A stretch of DNA of 64,000 bases from PLOWO2-12-38-17 sp963709355 (GCA_963709355.1 CAVPVY010000005.1:1178001-1242000); one strand, 5' to 3'. Numbered from the stretch's first letter, positions 27,092-35,698 are shown. Notes: generated by a model from the letters alone, not told the origin. Made by a program: numbers and translations.

Positions 27092-28546
27092 ATGTTATCA
27101 GCAGAAGTAGGCATACAATCCACAAAGAGAAATAAAATATACTCACATTACGATGTTATTATAATTGGCGCAGGTATAGCAGGTCTTGTTTGTGGTGCAT
27201 TTCTCGCCAAAAGTGGAAAGAAAGTACTCATAGTTGAACAACATTTTATTCCAGGTGGTTACTGCACATCTTTCAAAAGGAAGGGATTCAACTTTGATGC
27301 GGCAGTTCATCATATAGGAGGTTGCGGCAAGTGGAGTATTATTGGTCGTTGTTTTAAGACACTCGGAATTGAGATGGATTTTTATCACCTCGATCCCATG
27401 GATAATTTAATTTTTCCAAGCTTTAATATAGAAATCCCCGCTGATTTAGAGAAATACATATTACAGTTACAAAATCGCTATCCTTATGAAAAAGAAAGTC
27501 TTAAGAGTTTTTTTCAGGATTACGTTAAGTTATATCGGGCTACGTTTAACACTGAAAAGAGTCAAATCATTGAGAAATACAAAGACCAGACATATGCTGG
27601 GATGTTAAATAGTTTTTTTGGGAATGAAGAACTGAAGATGGTGCTTTCTGGTCAGTGGGGTTATATAGGTCTCCCCCCTACTCAAGCGTCTGCCATTGGT
27701 ATGTGTCAAATGATGATTAATTATTTAAAGGACGGTGCATTTTTTCCGGCTGGCGGCACTCAAGAGTTTACGAATGTAATTTTTAAGAAATTTATTGATT
27801 TAGGTGGACATGTCATGTTATCATCAGAAGCAAAAGAAATTCTTTTAGATAATAAAAGTGTAAAAGGTGTTAAATTACACAACGGTAAAGAAATACCTGC
27901 TAGTACAGTTGTTTCAAATATAGATGCATATCAAACTTATTTTTGCTTACTTGATGGTAATATAGATGCAACCTTCCTTGAAAAAATTGAAAAAATGAAG
28001 GAAAGTTGTTCTTTTTCCCTTCTGTATCTTGGTTTAGGAGGAGAACTGGATTTAAGTAAATTAATTAGGGGTTTTTATCATACAGCCATAGATACAGATG
28101 ATATGGATAAAGAGTGGATGTATATTTCCGTACCAACAAAGATTTATCCAGAGTTGGCTCCAAAAAACAAACAAATAATATCAGTAGTTGTTTATTACAA
28201 AGATGAATTATATAATAATGTAAATAATTGGAAATCTTTTAAAGAAGAAATGATGACGAGAACTATTAGTCGTCTCGAATCATATGTTCCGAATATAAAA
28301 AACTATATCGAGGTTAAAGAAGCTGCTACGCCAAAAACTCTTGAACGATATACTTTAAATAAGAATGGTGCCGCATATGGTTGGGCAGTTAGTGTTAATC
28401 AAATATGGGAAAACAGGTTACCCCAGAAAACACCAATTAATAATTTATATTTAACAGGCCACTGGACAAGACCAGGTCCTGGAATTTGCGCCGTTGTCTC
28501 TTCTGGCTGGGGTGTCTCAAATTTAATAATAGAGAATTGGAGGTAA
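27092..28546 (+). CDS. CrtI/phytoene desaturase-like FAD oxidoreductase
   Basis: A 484-residue flavoprotein with the Rossmann motif DVIIIGAGIAGLVCGAFLAKSG (about residues 21-42), then EQHFIPGGYCTSFKRKG and the CrtI/CrtISO-type C-terminal FAD block NLYLTGHWTRPGPGICAVVSSG. Family members desaturate or isomerise polyenes such as carotenoids. In a lipid operon without carotenoid genes, an acyl-polyene substrate is more likely. It starts 3 bp after the KS-like gene, so translation is coupled. It is a hallmark gene of proposed ladderane clusters. Confidence 0.85.
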   Translation: MLSAEVGIQSTKRNKIYSHYDVIIIGAGIAGLVCGAFLAKSGKKVLIVEQHFIPGGYCTSFKRKGFNFDAAVHHIGGCGKWSIIGRCFKTLGIEMDFYHLDPMDNLIFPSFNIEIPADLEKYILQLQNRYPYEKESLKSFFQDYVKLYRATFNTEKSQIIEKYKDQTYAGMLNSFFGNEELKMVLSGQWGYIGLPPTQASAIGMCQMMINYLKDGAFFPAGGTQEFTNVIFKKFIDLGGHVMLSSEAKEILLDNKSVKGVKLHNGKEIPASTVVSNIDAYQTYFCLLDGNIDATFLEKIEKMKESCSFSLLYLGLGGELDLSKLIRGFYHTAIDTDDMDKEWMYISVPTKIYPELAPKNKQIISVVVYYKDELYNNVNNWKSFKEEMMTRTISRLESYVPNIKNYIEVKEAATPKTLERYTLNKNGAAYGWAVSVNQIWENRLPQKTPINNLYLTGHWTRPGPGICAVVSSGWGVSNLIIENWR

Positions 28547-28555
28547 ATAATAACT

Positions 28556-30016
28556 ATGAAAAGAAAAATGATGTTAATTAACCCGCATAACCCTGGTAGA
28601 TGCGGGGAAGAGAGTATTACGGTAATTGTACAGATGCCTCTGAATCTTGCTTATATTGCTGCCCTTACACCCGGTGATTGGGAATTTGATGTCATTGACG
28701 AAAACGTTGATCTCGCAATGGATAATAATGGTGAAATTACCTTTGCTCCTGTTGATCTAGTATGTATTACTGCAGTTACTTATCAATCTCCTAGGGCATA
28801 TAAAATTGCCACTGCATGCAGAAAGAGGGGTATGCCTGTAATTATGGGTGGTATACATGCCTCTGTAATGGCAGAGGAGGCTGTAAATTACGCCGATGCA
28901 ATTTTTGTAGGCGAGGCAGAGGAGGTATGGCCGCGGGTAATTAGGGACTTTGAAGCAGGTAAACTGGAAAAGGTTTACAATGGTGGTTTACCCCCCCTAT
29001 CCTTGATGAAAAAAGTATATCCTAATCGTGAACTCATGAAAAGGAAATACAATTATAAATTCTCGTCCATCGTTACAACTAAAGGATGTCCAAATTACTG
29101 TGACTTCTGCAGCGTTCCAACATTCCAAGGTAGAAAATTCAGGGAGAGACCATATGAAGACGTGCTTGACGAAATGGTCGCGACGGATTACAAGGGACTG
29201 ATGCTTGCAGAAGATAATTTCTACGGACACGGAAAAAAATCAAACGAAAGGGCAAGAAATCTTTTTAAAGGAATGGTGGAAAAAGATATTAAAAAAGATT
29301 GGCTGGGATTCACAGCCCTGAACATATCTCAGGATAAAGAAACTTTAGATTATATGGCTAAAAGTGGTTGTTTTGGAATGCTTATAGGTATTGAATCAAC
29401 CAATGAGACTGTCTTACAGAAAATGAATAAACGTGTAAATTTGAAATTGGGTACAGATAGTTATTTTGATTGCATCCAAAAGATCCACGATGCAGGATTA
29501 GTTGTTTGGGGCTCTGTAGTATTTGGCGCCGATGGTGATGATAAAGATTCCTTTAAGAGGATGACAGACTTTATAATTGAAAATAATATTGATATTTTAA
29601 CATTTGGAATAAATTGCCCCTTCCCAAAGACACAATTATATGCAAGATTGGATTCTGAGAAGAGGATCTTCAGGAAGAATTATCCTGAGGATTGGCAATA
29701 CTACGATACAGCGCATGTCGTTCACAGATTTGTTGACATGACACTCGAAAATTTCATTGACGGTATGCAGTATGTATACAATCATATTTACGCAGACAAT
29801 AACTTAAGGACCCGTTTCAGGAACTCAATCAAGACTACAAACAACCCAAGAAATTCCATGTTTGCATTCAGGGTAGGCTCTGATTGGAAACAGGTATTTG
29901 AGCAGGTATTGCAGAACTTAAAAGAATTATACGATTCTGGTGATTATTATGTTGATTGCTATAAGTCAAAGGCTGTAACAGTTGAAAAACCAATTTTGGA
30001 AACTGCCACATCATAG
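28556..30016 (+). CDS. B12-binding-domain radical SAM enzyme (BchE-like)
   Basis: A 486-residue class B type radical SAM protein. Residues 1-140 look like a cobalamin-binding Rossmann domain (VDLVCITAVTYQSPRAYKIA, IMGGIHASVMAEEA, IFVGEAEEVWP). The radical core has Cys178, Cys182 and Cys185 in TTKGCPNYCDFCSVP and downstream GLMLAEDNFYG and GIESTNETVL. Related enzymes (BchE, HpnP, HpnJ) act on hard-to-reach carbon centres in hydrophobic molecules. Here it is a good candidate for ring closure on a polyene chain. The gene is the last of the operon and is followed by a terminator hairpin. Confidence 0.88.
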   Translation: MKRKMMLINPHNPGRCGEESITVIVQMPLNLAYIAALTPGDWEFDVIDENVDLAMDNNGEITFAPVDLVCITAVTYQSPRAYKIATACRKRGMPVIMGGIHASVMAEEAVNYADAIFVGEAEEVWPRVIRDFEAGKLEKVYNGGLPPLSLMKKVYPNRELMKRKYNYKFSSIVTTKGCPNYCDFCSVPTFQGRKFRERPYEDVLDEMVATDYKGLMLAEDNFYGHGKKSNERARNLFKGMVEKDIKKDWLGFTALNISQDKETLDYMAKSGCFGMLIGIESTNETVLQKMNKRVNLKLGTDSYFDCIQKIHDAGLVVWGSVVFGADGDDKDSFKRMTDFIIENNIDILTFGINCPFPKTQLYARLDSEKRIFRKNYPEDWQYYDTAHVVHRFVDMTLENFIDGMQYVYNHIYADNNLRTRFRNSIKTTNNPRNSMFAFRVGSDWKQVFEQVLQNLKELYDSGDYYVDCYKSKAVTVEKPILETATS

Positions 30017-30048
30017 TATGTTGATACATAAATAAAGTAATACAATAT

Positions 30049-30082
30049 AAAGGCACGTCAACAGTTTAATTGATGTGCCTTT
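30049..30082 (+). terminator. Terminator after the lipid operon
   Basis: AAAGGCACGTCAA (30049-30061) pairs with TTGATGTGCCTTT (30070-30082), one G-U pair, loop of 8 nt, followed by a weak T-rich stretch. Confidence 0.6.
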
Positions 30083-30182
30083 CTGTATTCTGATTATATT
30101 ATGAGTGATTCCTAAGGTATTTAGAAACAAGACTTGTTAACTTAAGTAAAATATTCAAAATTATGGAAAAGGAGGCTAAGTA

Positions 30183-30311
30183 ATGATTGGCAAATTATTA
30201 TCTTTTTCAATGGAGAAATCAATTATTCCTGACATCAGCCCAAAGGCAATCTTGATTATTACAATTGCACTTATTTTTGTAATATTGTTCACCTGGAAAA
30301 AGGAGGGATAA
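30183..30311 (+). CDS. 42-residue single-span membrane peptide upstream of lpd
   Basis: ATG 30183 has a strong ribosome binding site (AAAAGGAGGCTAAGTA). The product has a polar N-terminus (MIGKLLSFSMEKS), then one hydrophobic helix (AILIITIALIFVILF) and a basic end (TWKKEG). Its stop TAA is directly followed by the TTG start of lpd, and its last codons supply the lpd ribosome binding site (AAAAAGGAGGG). Translation of the two should be coupled. The function is unknown. Confidence 0.6.
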   Translation: MIGKLLSFSMEKSIIPDISPKAILIITIALIFVILFTWKKEG

Positions 30312-31751
30312 TTGCCTGATAGGAACTCAACCTTTGACCTTGCTATCATTGGTGGAGGTCCAGGTGGTTATGTAGCTGCAATAAAAGCTGCCCAATCAGG
30401 ATTAAAAACTGCTCTTGTTGAAAAGAATAAAGTCGGCGGTACATGTTTACATCAGGGTTGTATTCCAACAAAGGCACTTCTTTACTCCGCGGATCTTTAT
30501 AAAAAGTTCCAACGGGCAAATGAATATGGAATTACAACTGATAAATTAACTTTTAATTATTCACAGTTTCATCGTCGTAAAGAAACCGTTGTTAAGCGCT
30601 TATTTCAAGGGGTTCAATTTTTACTTAAAAAAAACGGTGTCGAGGTTTTAGAAGGTGAAGGATATATCACATCGCCAAATAACATCTCTATACGAAAAAA
30701 CAAAACGGAAATTGGCAAGATAAATGCTAAATATATTATACTTGCAACCGGGTCTATTCCTCTCATACCTATTTCAATTCCATACGATAAGAAATATATA
30801 CTTACAAGCGATGATATTTTAGTACTTGAAGAAATACCGAAGTCCATCATAATTGCAGGCGGTGGTGCCTTAGGGATAGAATTTGCCCATCTATTTAATA
30901 TACTCGGGTCAAAAGTTACAATCATAGAACTTCTAGACGATATCCTCCCGTTTGAAGAAAAAGAAATCAGTAACACGTTGAGAAAGATATTTATTAAAAG
31001 AGGTATAGATGTTTTCACCAGTACCTCTCTTGAAAAAGTTGAAATTAATAATTGTGCTAATGTTACTATAAAGAGAAAAACATCTCAACCCCCTATTGGC
31101 ACTGAGAATCCTGCTTATCAAAATGAACTTTTAAAGGCAGATTGCTTGCTTCTCGCATTAGGCAGAATACCCGCATTAAGTAATATGGGCTTAGAAAGTT
31201 TATATTTGAATTCTAAAGGAAAATCTCTTAAAACCAATGAAGTAATGGAAACAAGCCAAAAAGCAATTTTTGCAATCGGAGACATTACAGGCAATCCTCT
31301 TCTTGCCCATAAAGCCTCAAAACAAGGCTTAATTGCTGTAGATTATATTACAGGAAAGAAACCGAGTCAGTTAAATTATCAGAATATCCCTAGGGTAACT
31401 TACTGTTCTCCACAAGTTGCCAGTATTGGGATTACTCAGGAAGAGGCAGACAAAAAAGGATACAAAATAAAAACTGGAAAATTCCCTTTTGCAGCTAATA
31501 GTAAGGCAATTATAGATGGGGATTTTGAAGATGGGTTTATGAAAATTATCGCTGATGAAAAATACGGTGAGATTTTAGGACTTCATGCAATAGGACCAAA
31601 AGTTAGTGAGTTCATATGGGGTATATCCCTTACTACTATACTTGATGGAACAGCTTATGAACTATCAAATAATATATTTCCCCACCCTACTCTGTCTGAA
31701 GCTATTTTAGAAGCAGCCCTTGCTGTGATTGGTAAACCAATCCATAATTAG
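30312..31751 (+). CDS. lpd: Dihydrolipoamide dehydrogenase (E3)
   Basis: A 479-residue flavoprotein disulfide reductase. FAD site AIIGGGPGGYVAAIKAAQ, redox Cys pair in GGTCLHQGCIPTKAL, NAD site IIAGGGALGIEFA, FAIGDITGNPLLAHKA, and the C-terminal catalytic FPHPTLSEAILEA. It reoxidises dihydrolipoyl groups of 2-oxoacid dehydrogenases or the glycine cleavage system; none of these partners is in the window. It starts at TTG. The last two codons (AAT TAG) lie inside the 19-bp core repeat of the element that follows, so the integration rebuilt the gene's 3' end. Confidence 0.93.
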   Translation: MPDRNSTFDLAIIGGGPGGYVAAIKAAQSGLKTALVEKNKVGGTCLHQGCIPTKALLYSADLYKKFQRANEYGITTDKLTFNYSQFHRRKETVVKRLFQGVQFLLKKNGVEVLEGEGYITSPNNISIRKNKTEIGKINAKYIILATGSIPLIPISIPYDKKYILTSDDILVLEEIPKSIIIAGGGALGIEFAHLFNILGSKVTIIELLDDILPFEEKEISNTLRKIFIKRGIDVFTSTSLEKVEINNCANVTIKRKTSQPPIGTENPAYQNELLKADCLLLALGRIPALSNMGLESLYLNSKGKSLKTNEVMETSQKAIFAIGDITGNPLLAHKASKQGLIAVDYITGKKPSQLNYQNIPRVTYCSPQVASIGITQEEADKKGYKIKTGKFPFAANSKAIIDGDFEDGFMKIIADEKYGEILGLHAIGPKVSEFIWGISLTTILDGTAYELSNNIFPHPTLSEAILEAALAVIGKPIHN

Positions 31752-31764
31752 TCTGTCTAACTAT
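31746..31764 (+). repeat. attL core, 19-bp direct repeat
   Basis: AATTAGTCTGTCTAACTAT, identical to 40292-40310. It covers the last sense codon and stop of lpd. The inner TTAGTCTGTCTAA is itself nearly palindromic, as expected for the crossover site of a tyrosine recombinase. Confidence 0.85.
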
Positions 31765-31842
31765 TGTGTTTTGTATTACACTACCTCAAATCCCTTGTAA
31801 ATACAGATAATTCACGGATTTTATAGTTTAACATCATAAACC

Positions 31843-31863
31843 TAAGTCGTACCTGAGTCGTAC
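31843..31863 (+). repeat. Left arm-type integrase site (21-bp repeat)
   Basis: A 21-bp sequence found again, identical and in the same orientation, at 40148-40168. Inside it AGTCGTAC occurs twice in tandem with a 3-bp spacer. Its place just inside both att cores suggests binding sites for the integrase arm domain. Confidence 0.65.
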
Positions 31864-31871
31864 CCTTTCTA

Positions 31872-33041
31872 TTATGCTATGGCTAAATTAACCTTCTTGC
31901 TCATAGTTAACACATGGTCTGTTAACTTTTGAATAGCCATTTTCTTGCTATCTAATCCACCATGAGAATAACGCACCGTCATATCTAAGGTAGAATGCCC
32001 TAACATCTCTTTAGTAATTATTGCACCAGTTCCCAAATCTGCTTGTAATGATGCGAAGGTATGTCTGAGATTGTGGAAGGTGAAATTCTGAATGCCTAAA
32101 CTCTTAAACAGATTACTAAAATAAGTGCTAAATTCCCTTACTAAGAGAACGTTTCTTTTCTCATTGCCAAAAATCATACCCCCCGTTTTATCTCTATACC
32201 CTTGCAGTTTCTCAGCTAAATAGCTTGAAAGTGGAATTATGACCGCCTTCCCTGTCTTGTTTTGTGTGAACGTTATCAAGCCTTTAACGAAGTCTATATC
32301 CTGCCATTGAAGGCTTAACACTTCACCAAGACGCATTCCGGCAAAAAGTCCCATCGCTACCATAAGTCTATCTTTCCCTTGCAGTCTATCAAGCAGTAAT
32401 GCTATTTCTGGCTGTGATAATATCCTGTCTCTGGTCTGTGTTATTTTAAATGGCTTAACGTCTTTACATGGATTTCTTTCAATAATACCCGCCTTTATTG
32501 CAGTCACAAACACATTTGACAAGATAGAAACATCAAGGTTAATACTGCTATCCTTGACCTTATTCTTTTCTTTACGTTCAATTCTATACTTTTCAATAAT
32601 AAATGGCGTTATCTTATTCAGTGGATAATCACCTAAAACGGCTACCAATGCTCTTATTGCCCGCTTTTTCATTGCAAGCGTGTTTTCTTTCGCTCCCCCG
32701 TTTGATTCCATGTATGTTTTTGAATACTCCTTTAATGTGGGAATCGTCTTTTTACATGGTAGATTAAACTTACCCCTGAGTATATCCGTTTTGATGATTG
32801 AAAGGAAATGCTCAGCTTCAGTCTTTGTCTTGATTTCTGGATATACCTTTGAAACCCACCGTCCGTCTGGATGCCTGAAATCTATTGCCCAAGTCCCACA
32901 TTGAGACGGTACACCTTCAGGACAAACCCTTGACCGCTTGCCTTCACATTCAACGCCTTTTATAATGACCCTGCCGTGTTTATCCCCTTCGGTTCTCTTA
33001 CCCTTGCATTGTGGGAAATATTTCCTAAATCTTACTGCCAT
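31872..33041 (-). CDS. int: Tyrosine recombinase integrase
   Basis: A 389-residue phage-type integrase. The N-terminal part binds arm sites (a Cys-containing, basic segment up to about residue 60, then a SAM-like core-binding domain). The catalytic domain shows Arg in GMRLGEVLSLQW, a Lys in the beta-hairpin (NKTGKAVIIPLS), H-x-x-R in FHNLRHTFASLQ and H...Y in LGHSTLDMTVRYSH. It recombines the 19-bp att cores. The start ATG 33041 overlaps the preceding gene by 17 bp. Confidence 0.95.
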   Translation of the reverse strand: MAVRFRKYFPQCKGKRTEGDKHGRVIIKGVECEGKRSRVCPEGVPSQCGTWAIDFRHPDGRWVSKVYPEIKTKTEAEHFLSIIKTDILRGKFNLPCKKTIPTLKEYSKTYMESNGGAKENTLAMKKRAIRALVAVLGDYPLNKITPFIIEKYRIERKEKNKVKDSSINLDVSILSNVFVTAIKAGIIERNPCKDVKPFKITQTRDRILSQPEIALLLDRLQGKDRLMVAMGLFAGMRLGEVLSLQWQDIDFVKGLITFTQNKTGKAVIIPLSSYLAEKLQGYRDKTGGMIFGNEKRNVLLVREFSTYFSNLFKSLGIQNFTFHNLRHTFASLQADLGTGAIITKEMLGHSTLDMTVRYSHGGLDSKKMAIQKLTDHVLTMSKKVNLAIA

Positions 33042-33282
33042 TATTCACCGTCCTTTCTTCTCTATCAATCCATTCCCTGATTTCTTTTGGCAGGTACATA
33101 TTTCCACCTAGTGGATTGTTAGTTATATACCTGCCCTTTTCACGCAATGCAAACAGTGCCGCTTCTTCTACCGATGCACCAGCATAAGCTCTGGAATATC
33201 CACCGCCAAAATGCCCTGTTACATCACAATAATAATTATCACCCCTTTTATACACTATGATACTACTTGGTCTTTTTTCCAT
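33025..33282 (-). CDS. Small element protein before the integrase
   Basis: An 85-residue protein: SSIIVYKRGDNYYCDVTGHFGGGYSRAYAGASVEEAALFALREKGRYI, then KEIREWIDREE. Its beta-beta-helix character and GGYSRAYAGAS-like turn do not identify a family. It overlaps int by 17 bp, so the two should be co-translated, and it may modulate recombination (inference). Confidence 0.6.
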   Translation of the reverse strand: MEKRPSSIIVYKRGDNYYCDVTGHFGGGYSRAYAGASVEEAALFALREKGRYITNNPLGGNMYLPKEIREWIDREERTVNNGSKI

Positions 33283-33300
33283 GCCTTTCCCTTTCCTGAA

Positions 33301-33351
33301 ATAAAAAAGGCAGTTAAACTAAGTGTAGGACGGTACACCTAGCCACTGCCT
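33301..33351 (-). terminator. Leader hairpin with T-run upstream of the int operon
   Basis: Read on the minus strand, AGGCAGT pairs with ACTGCCT (33345-33351 with 33308-33314), an inner GTGTA/TACAC stem lies between, and a T-rich run follows (33308-33301). It sits 19 bp before the start of the 85-residue gene, so it could end upstream transcription or act as an attenuator. Confidence 0.45.
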
Positions 33352-33410
33352 CTTATTGCCTGAATAAACAGGCATGTATTGTTTGCATCCCGTCCAATGC
33401 CTTATCCTAC

Positions 33411-33425
33411 GTACGTTTAACGTAC
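33411..33425. promoter_or_regulatory. Palindromic operator between divergent element genes
   Basis: GTACGTTTAACGTAC, a perfect 7-bp inverted repeat around one T, lies between the leftward int operon and the rightward coiled-coil gene at 33513. It is placed where an element repressor would act. Confidence 0.4.
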
Positions 33426-33512
33426 CTTTAGAGTATTGTCAAGTCTTTTTATGTATTCTTATCATTTCTTTTTTATATTGACGTATTATCATAAGCTTGT
33501 TAATATTCTTAT

Positions 33513-33809
33513 ATGAGTGTATATGAACAAGTGAAACAAGCATTACAGGATATCGTAGCCCCTGAGTTAAAATCAATCCAAGTGGAGCTACGGCGTCTTG
33601 ATAACAGGATTGATTCCGTAGATAAAAGGATTGATTCTGTAAAATCAGAAATCACCTCCGAAATTGATTCTTTAAAAACGGTCTTAACAGCAGAAATCAA
33701 GCGTTTAGACTCCAAAATAGACTCCCTTGATGATAAGATAGATACCGCCATTCAAATAAGAGAACGCCTCGCAACACTAGAAGCAAAACTTGCCGCTATG
33801 GGAAATTAA
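33513..33809 (+). CDS. Short coiled-coil protein
   Basis: A 98-residue protein starting MSVYEQVKQALQDIVAPEL, followed by a heptad-rich coiled coil with repeated LDxxIDSxD units (residues 27-80). No membrane segment or enzyme motif is present. It is transcribed away from int, with a tiny membrane gene 2 bp downstream. The function is unknown. Confidence 0.65.
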   Translation: MSVYEQVKQALQDIVAPELKSIQVELRRLDNRIDSVDKRIDSVKSEITSEIDSLKTVLTAEIKRLDSKIDSLDDKIDTAIQIRERLATLEAKLAAMGN

Positions 33810-33811
33810 AC

Positions 33812-33916
33812 ATGAGTAACCTTGCTATACTTTTTGCCATTATTTGTGTAATTGGATTAATTGGTATTTTCTGGACACGTTACAGCCAGAAGCGTCATAC
33901 TAAACAACCCCATTGA
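33812..33916 (+). CDS. 34-residue membrane peptide
   Basis: ATG 33812, two bases after the coiled-coil gene's stop: MSNLAILFAIICVIGLIGIF, then WTRYSQKRHTKQPH. One hydrophobic helix with a basic tail. It overlaps the end of the convergent Dam gene by 17 bp. It probably acts with the coiled-coil protein, a pairing seen only from position. Confidence 0.45.
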   Translation: MSNLAILFAIICVIGLIGIFWTRYSQKRHTKQPH

Positions 33917-34736
33917 ATAACTGTGTTTTAGTTTCAAAATTGCAGGAAAGGACTTCAACTGTCTTTGGTTTTTCAGTTCCCGGCACTGCTTTATGACTAC
34001 CCTTGAAAGATTCATAAACATATTTATTCCAGCCTTGATATAATTCATCATATAAGTCATTCTGGTAATGTGTAACCATTGCCCTACCCTTTACGTTATG
34101 AAGCAATCCTGCAAGCCTGTAATGGTCTTGCTCTGTGAAGGTATCTAAGTAATAAGTTTCATGCTTAAAGTATGGTGGATCAACATAAAATAACGTTTGT
34201 GGACTGTCATAACGACTGATACATTCCGGATAGTCAAGGTTCTCAATACAAACGTTCCTGAGACGCTCTGCAATAATATTAAGGTCTTTTATAACGTTCC
34301 TGAAGCTCTGGACTGGATTCCTGCCTGTGGTAGAAGGTACAGCAAAACCACCCCGCTTCTGGTCTCCTGCAAAGGTAGTTCTATTGAGATAATACCACTG
34401 TGAGACACGCTCAATTTCGTTCTCAGGTATATCCCCAGCCTTCCAGTTCTTTCGTATCTCTTGCCATAATTGACGTGAGTAAGGCATGTAGTTAATGCAT
34501 TCAATCAACGTTTGTCGGGTTTCAGGCTGTTGGATTACCCTAAAGAAGGATATCAAATGACCGTCTATATCATTTAAAATTTCCACAGGTGAATGCTCTT
34601 TTGCAAAGAATAAATGACAAGCTCCGCAAAACGGTTCAACGTAACAGGTATGCTCAGGGATATGTTGAGTTAACCGGCTTACAAGGTAATATTTCCCGCC
34701 TATGCGACTAACAGGGCTTTTAAGCACGACACCCAT
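33900..34736 (-). CDS. DNA adenine methyltransferase (D12 class, Dam-like)
   Basis: About 278 residues from ATG 34736 (MGVVLKSPVSRIGGKYYL); the frame is open 15 codons further up. SAM-binding motif I is VEPFCGACHLFF, the catalytic motif IV is DPPY (FYVDPPYFKHETYY), and the N-terminal R-x-G-G-K is the D12 class marker. It methylates adenine N6, probably in a short palindrome, and may protect or mark element DNA. It overlaps the Xis-like gene by 17 bp. Confidence 0.88.
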   Translation of the reverse strand: MGVVLKSPVSRIGGKYYLVSRLTQHIPEHTCYVEPFCGACHLFFAKEHSPVEILNDIDGHLISFFRVIQQPETRQTLIECINYMPYSRQLWQEIRKNWKAGDIPENEIERVSQWYYLNRTTFAGDQKRGGFAVPSTTGRNPVQSFRNVIKDLNIIAERLRNVCIENLDYPECISRYDSPQTLFYVDPPYFKHETYYLDTFTEQDHYRLAGLLHNVKGRAMVTHYQNDLYDELYQGWNKYVYESFKGSHKAVPGTEKPKTVEVLSCNFETKTQLFNGVV

Positions 34737-34944
34737 CAGTGTTTCTCGACTCCTGAATGCGTGCTTGAATCCACTGGTCAAGGTCTGACTTTCGGAATCT
34801 GTTCAGCTTGCCGATTTTACAAAAGGGTATCTGACGCCTCATACACATACTGTAAATTGTGCTTAATTTTATCCCCAAATAATCTGCCGCTTGTTGCGGT
34901 GTTAAAAGCCCCCCGCCACCTTCTATGACCTTCAATTCAGGCAT
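34720..34944 (-). CDS. Excisionase/AlpA-like MerR-type helix-turn-helix protein
   Basis: A 74-residue protein: LLTPQQAADYLGIKLSTIYSMC, IPFCKIGKLNRFRKSDLDQWI. This is the standard DNA-binding excisionase fold (helix-turn-helix_17). Such proteins bend att DNA or activate int. Its position next to Dam and two genes from int fits. Confidence 0.85.
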   Translation of the reverse strand: MPELKVIEGGGGLLTPQQAADYLGIKLSTIYSMCMRRQIPFCKIGKLNRFRKSDLDQWIQARIQESRNTDGCRA

Positions 34945-34950
34945 AATTTA

Positions 34951-35157
34951 TTACACTCCAGAAATTGGTATCGTTTCTACTGGTCCCACTTTGGTACCAG
35001 TAGAAATAAGGTTATTTTTAATAAGATTCCCACTTTCTAAATTCTCAATATGCTTCTTAATTTCAATAGCATCTCGTAAGAATGCTTTGACTTTGTTCAT
35101 TTCGTGAATGTACTTCAGATAAAAATATTCGATTTCTTCAAATTGTGTTTTTTTCAT
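34951..35157 (-). CDS. Small helical element protein
   Basis: A 68-residue protein, MKKTQFEEIEYFYLKYIHEM, mainly one amphipathic helix, preceded by GGAAGGGGTGACAA. It overlaps the end of the terminase-like frame by 20 bp. The last codons form an imperfect hairpin around GGTACC resembling the perfect palindrome at 40051-40079. No family is recognised. Confidence 0.5.
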   Translation of the reverse strand: MKKTQFEEIEYFYLKYIHEMNKVKAFLRDAIEIKKHIENLESGNLIKNNLISTGTKVGPVETIPISGV

Positions 35158-35617
35158 TTGTCACCCCTTCCAAATCCCCAGCAATAGTTTCAAGACATTG
35201 CCTGATTTCATTGTCTAAAATCTCATTGACTTTTTTTGGGTCTCGCTCAGCCGCTATAATAGGACTTATCCTGTTTGGTATGTTTAGTAACTAATCTCTC
35301 AATAGACGTCCCTTCGCAAAAGCGGCTTCCCGCACGTCCTTTGCTAGAATTAGCTCCCCACTTCGTTCTTTGTATTCCAACTCAGCCAGCAACGCCTTGA
35401 AGTGTTCTTTAACGGCTCGTGATTTCGCTAAATCTTGATTTTCAGAATGTTTTAAAAACTTTGCCTCGTGCCATTTAATAACTCTTGGCAATTCAAATTC
35501 ATGTTCTTTACCATTAAATTTGGAAGGACATCCGCTGTTACACCAATTTTCAATAGTGGTTCGTGATACTTTGAAAGCCTGTGCAAGCTTACTTTTTCCT
35601 GTAATTTTCATTGACAA
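35138..35617 (-). pseudogene. Phage terminase small subunit (Nu1)-like protein with an internal amber codon
   Basis: The intact part (108 residues) has an N-terminal winged helix (ITGKSKLAQAFKVSRTTIENWCNSGCP) and a helical region (LLAELEYKERSGELILAKDVREAAFAKGRLLRD) typical of Nu1-type small terminases. It stops at TAG 35291-35293. The same frame then continues without further stop to 35138 with LLNIPNRISPIIAAERDPKKV and DNEIRQCLETIAGDLEG, which reads like the expected rest of the domain. It is either a recent nonsense mutation or a truncated but working DNA-binding protein. Confidence 0.6.
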
Positions 35618-35698
35618 TAACCCTTAAAAATTTCCCTCTAACTGGTTAAATCCTGCGGTCGTTTCGTCCCTGCACGTAAAGGATTGTTGGAAGTACCT

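Noticed and set aside
14306..35617. Amber (TAG) recoding suggested by two in-frame TAG codons (14810-14812 and 35291-35293)
   Set aside because: TAG is used as an ordinary stop by several intact genes here (dnaK, lpd, the phosphoesterase), so both cases look like mutations.
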